Assembly (NCBI GenBank): GCA_030041435.1
Contig: JASHNW010000010.1
Location: 1 to 34,430, forward strand
Direction: 5' to 3'
DNA from: Acidobacteriaceae bacterium
GTDB taxonomy: Bacteria; Acidobacteriota; Terriglobia; Terriglobales; Acidobacteriaceae
Length of the DNA: 34,430 nt
Both the position numbers and the translations under genes were made by a program. The notes beneath the pieces are model-generated. The model ran no database searches and was not told the DNA's origin. It was given only the letters and a program-made list of their open reading frames with translations. This document shows positions 31,990 to 34,430 of the stretch, one piece after another. Position 1 is the stretch's first letter. Every line of letters begins with the position of its first letter.

Positions 31990-33453
31990 ATGCTTGTGAT
32001 GGGTGCGGTTGTTTTGCTGGTCGGGCTGGCCGTTGGCGCGGTGCTGGCGTGGATTCTGATTGGGAGCCGGGGAGGCACGGCCAGCGGCGACCTGCAGGCG
32101 CGGTTGCAGGCTGCTGCGGCGGAGATCGCGGAGAAAAATCGGCTGCTGGAGACGGCTCGGGAACGCGATGCGAGCCAGCGGGAGCAGGTGGCACGGCTGG
32201 AGGCCACGGCGACGCAGCTGACGGGGCAGATCGCGGAGTTGCGGGAGGCTGCCGAGAAGGCGCGCATTGAGAGCGAGCGGCTGCTCGACGAAGGGCAGGC
32301 GGCGCGCGTGGAAGCTGCGGAGGTGCGGACGGCGCTGGAAAGCGAGCGCACGAAGGTCGAGGAGAAGATCGCGATGCTGACGGCGGCGCGCGAAGAGCTG
32401 AGCAATCAGTTCAAGGCGCTGGCCAACGAGATCCTGGAGCAGAAAGCGAAGGCCTTCACGGAGCAGAACCAGGCGAATCTGACGAATCTGCTGACGCCGC
32501 TCAGGGAAAAGTTCGGGGAATTTCAGCAGAAGGTGGAGTCGCTCGAGAAGGACGGCATCACGGGGCGCACGGAGCTGCGGGCGCAGATCGACAACCTGCG
32601 CACGCTGAACGAACGGTTGTCAGCGGACGCGGCGAATTTGGTGACGGCGCTGAAGGGTTCGTCGAAGACGCAGGGCGACTGGGGCGAGTTCGTGCTGGAG
32701 AAGCTGCTGGAATCGGCGGGGCTGCGCGAGGGGCAGGAGTATCGGGTGCAGTCGAGCTTTACGCGCGACGATCGCACGCGGGCGCGGCCGGACGTGATTC
32801 TGGATTTGCCAGGCGGGCGGCATCTGGTGATCGACGCGAAGGTGTCGCTGAGTGACTACGACGCGTACTGCGCGGCGGACGACGAGGGCGCGCGCGAGGC
32901 GGCGCTGAAGCAGCACATCGCGTCGATGCGAGCGCACATCCGGGATTTGTCGACGCGGAATTATCAGTCGCTGTACGGGCTGAACTCGCTGGATTTCACC
33001 GTGATGTTTGTGCCGATCGAACCGGCCTTCATGCTGGCGCTGGCGCACGAGGGCGGGCTGTGGCAGGAAGCCTGGGACCGGAATGTGCTGCTTGTGAGCC
33101 GGACCGCGCTGCTGTTTGTGCTGCGCACGGTGGCGCAGCTGTGGCGGCAGGAACAGCAGACGCGGAACGTGCAGGAGATTGTGCGGCGCGGCGGCGAGCT
33201 GTATGACAAGCTGGCGGCGTTTGCAAAGGATTTGACGGATGTGGGGCGGAGCCTGGAGGCCGCGCGGGCGAGCTATGACGAGGCGTACAAGAAACTGGCG
33301 ACGGGGAGGGGCAACGCAATCCGGCAGGCGGAGCTGCTGAAGGGACTGGGCGTTCGGCCAGCGAAGGCGATTCCACTGGTTCTGGTGGAACAGGCGATGG
33401 ATGGGGAGCCGCTGGAACTGGCGGCGGAGGCGGAGGAGGATCGGGAAGGGTAA
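31990..33453 (+). CDS. rmuC: DNA recombination protein RmuC family
   Basis: This 487-residue protein is built as RmuC: an N-terminal membrane anchor (residues 1-26: VVLLVGLAVGAVLAWILIG), a long coiled coil (about 32-150, rich in Ala, Glu, Lys and Arg), and the RmuC nuclease-like domain (about 200-400, with GDWGEFVLEKLLE, GRHLVIDAKVSLSDYDAYC and NSLDFTVMFVPIEPAF). RmuC is thought to limit DNA inversions in Escherichia coli; the exact activity is unresolved. It is preceded by 89 nt after the gamma-glutamyltransferase on the same strand. Confidence 0.93.
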   Translation: MLVMGAVVLLVGLAVGAVLAWILIGSRGGTASGDLQARLQAAAAEIAEKNRLLETARERDASQREQVARLEATATQLTGQIAELREAAEKARIESERLLDEGQAARVEAAEVRTALESERTKVEEKIAMLTAAREELSNQFKALANEILEQKAKAFTEQNQANLTNLLTPLREKFGEFQQKVESLEKDGITGRTELRAQIDNLRTLNERLSADAANLVTALKGSSKTQGDWGEFVLEKLLESAGLREGQEYRVQSSFTRDDRTRARPDVILDLPGGRHLVIDAKVSLSDYDAYCAADDEGAREAALKQHIASMRAHIRDLSTRNYQSLYGLNSLDFTVMFVPIEPAFMLALAHEGGLWQEAWDRNVLLVSRTALLFVLRTVAQLWRQEQQTRNVQEIVRRGGELYDKLAAFAKDLTDVGRSLEAARASYDEAYKKLATGRGNAIRQAELLKGLGVRPAKAIPLVLVEQAMDGEPLELAAEAEEDREG

Positions 33454-33568
33454 TTGCGAGTGCCATTGCGTGCCGACACAAAGGCCGAGACCGAACAGAC
33501 CCACCCAGACAACACCGGCTTGCGTGGGGCACTCCATTTTGCTTGAACGGAGCGTTGGTGGCAGCCGA

Positions 33569-33602
33569 CCCTGTCTCCTCGAACAGCGCGAGGAGACAAG
33601 GG
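33569..33602. terminator. Hairpin between convergent rmuC and the DUF6314 gene
   Basis: CCCTGTCTCCTCG (33569-33581) pairs with CGAGGAGACAAGGG (33589-33602) with a single bulge around a 7-nt loop. It lies between two gene ends that face each other and is symmetrical enough to stop transcription from both sides. It lacks a T-run on either strand. Confidence 0.45.
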
Positions 33603-33615
33603 CGAGGCACCCGGA

Positions 33616-34122
33616 TTAATGGCTGCGATCCGGAGACTTGCCGACTTTGCGATAGGCGGTGCGGACTACGTAGTTCTTGCCGGGGCCGTTGACGGTGTGC
33701 TGCACGGTCAGCCGGTCTTCGGGGTCGAGCGTGAAGATCGAGACGTAGCGGTCGGGTGGGCAGTGGTGCTCGGCGTCGGCGCGCAGGCTGCCATCGGGGG
33801 TGGGGCGAAAATCGAGGCGCTCGAAGAGCTCTCCGGTCTCGGCGAAGAGAACGTCGAAGCCGTTGGCGGGCGCCGGCAGACGGCGATAGCGATAGCTCCG
33901 GCTGCCGGTGAGCGTTTTTCCATCGGCGAGGCGAACGCGGGCGGACTCGTCGTAGCGGGCCTGGGCCTGGCCGGTGGGCGCGATGCGGGCACGGCCGGTC
34001 ATGGTGGCTTTGCCGGGAACTTCGCGAACGAAGGTCCACTCGCCCTGGAGGCGATCGAGGATATCCGGACTCCGATCTGGGCTGCGATCCGGGGTGGGAT
34101 GCTTGCTGCCTGCAGGTGTCAT
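33616..34122 (-). CDS. DUF6314 family protein
   Basis: This 168-residue soluble beta-rich protein contains ILDRLQGEWTFVREVPGKAT near the start, then SRSYRYRRL, FDVLFAETGELFERLDF, HCPPDRYVS and YVVRTAYRK. It fits the DUF6314 family, whose function is not known; the fold is probably lipocalin-like with a ligand-binding barrel. Its ATG overlaps the stop of the upstream HIT-like gene (ATGA at 34119-34122), so the two are translated together. Confidence 0.7.
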   Translation of the reverse strand: MTPAGSKHPTPDRSPDRSPDILDRLQGEWTFVREVPGKATMTGRARIAPTGQAQARYDESARVRLADGKTLTGSRSYRYRRLPAPANGFDVLFAETGELFERLDFRPTPDGSLRADAEHHCPPDRYVSIFTLDPEDRLTVQHTVNGPGKNYVVRTAYRKVGKSPDRSH

Positions 34123-34430
34123 GATGTCGATTGCCTTTCGTGCGCCGCGTTGGACGCATGGGCCGCAAAAGCGGCACGCAGGCGCTCCCAGGTGACGGTG
34201 AGGTCTTCAGGGAGGACGCGGGTTTCGCCGGTGACGGTGATGAAGTTGGTGTCGCCGAGCCAGCGCGGGAGAGCGTGCAGGTGGAGGTGTCCGGCGACGC
34301 CGGCGCCGGCGGCTTTGCCGAGGTTGAGGCCGAAGTTGAATCCGTCGGGATGGTAGACGGCGGCCAGAACGCGTTCGGCGCGGCGGGAGAGGTCCATCAT
34401 TTCGGCGGCGGCGGGGGCGGACAGGTCGGC
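34119..34430 (-). CDS. HIT family hydrolase, C-terminal part (5' end beyond window)
   Basis: The frame is open to the right edge of the window, so the N-terminus is missing and about 103 residues are seen. The HIT motif is present as GHLHLHALPRW (His-X-His-X-His-like), followed by GDTNFITVTGETRVLPEDL, a sequence found in the Ap4A phosphorylase/hydrolase-like HIT proteins. Such enzymes cleave dinucleoside polyphosphates or nucleotide conjugates. The sequence before it (ADLSAPAAAEMMDLSRRAER) fits the family and shows that the ATG at 34400 is internal. Confidence 0.85.
   Translation of the reverse strand, partial: ADLSAPAAAEMMDLSRRAERVLAAVYHPDGFNFGLNLGKAAGAGVAGHLHLHALPRWLGDTNFITVTGETRVLPEDLTVTWERLRAAFAAHASNAAHERQSTS

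Overview
The window looks like the chromosome of an acidobacterium (Acidobacteriota, Terriglobia-like). This is an inference from overall high GC, a giant tricorn-type protease, an FtsX/MacB-type permease tail of the kind abundant in this phylum, a DUF2961 (GH172) hydrolase, a standalone HNH nuclease typical of the group, and tightly packed housekeeping genes. No rRNA or complete tRNA gene is visible.

Region 1 (1 to about 8300) is accessory DNA. It holds the 3' end of a SWIM-zinc-finger-type protein, a 1200-residue SIR2-domain protein that resembles anti-phage NADases, a HEPN/nucleotidyltransferase pair with a tandem palindromic operator over its start codon, a metallophosphoesterase, a decayed copy of a DUF6088/AbiEi-like gene, an unknown 109-residue protein, and an intact but toxin-less DUF6088 gene with its own palindrome. 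It ends at 8277-8300 in a 24-nt sequence that reads as the 3' end (T-loop, acceptor strand and CCA) of tmRNA or a tRNA. The best reading is one end of an integrated element carrying defence and toxin-antitoxin cargo, whose other end lies upstream of the window.

Region 2 (8564-18139) is mostly core: a small unknown protein, a secreted GH172-family protein, trpD, aqpZ, sucC-sucD (succinyl-CoA synthetase), ndk, a two-CBS-domain protein, and an ABC-2 permease with its ATPase.

Region 3 (about 18190-23600) is rearranged. A block of roughly 500 bp, holding the end of an HNH nuclease gene and the end of a YdeI/OmdA gene, is present twice in inverted orientation at about 18191-18692 and 22690-23217. 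Each copy keeps a different intact gene: HNH in the first and ydeI-like in the second. Between them lie comF, a secreted amidohydrolase and a PagL-like lipid A deacylase.

Region 4 (23622-34430) has a tricorn-like protease flanked by two paralogous SnoaL/NTF2-like genes, a broken permease tail, acpP-fabF (fatty-acid synthesis), a secreted gamma-glutamyltransferase, rmuC, a DUF6314 protein and the C-terminal part of a HIT-family hydrolase that runs off the window.

Arrays of imperfect 7-nt tandem repeats (AGCTAAA / CAGCGAT-like) recur at several gene borders, near 14613, 14706, 18347, 23017 and 30067. They also lie inside the duplicated block, where their copy number differs between the two copies.
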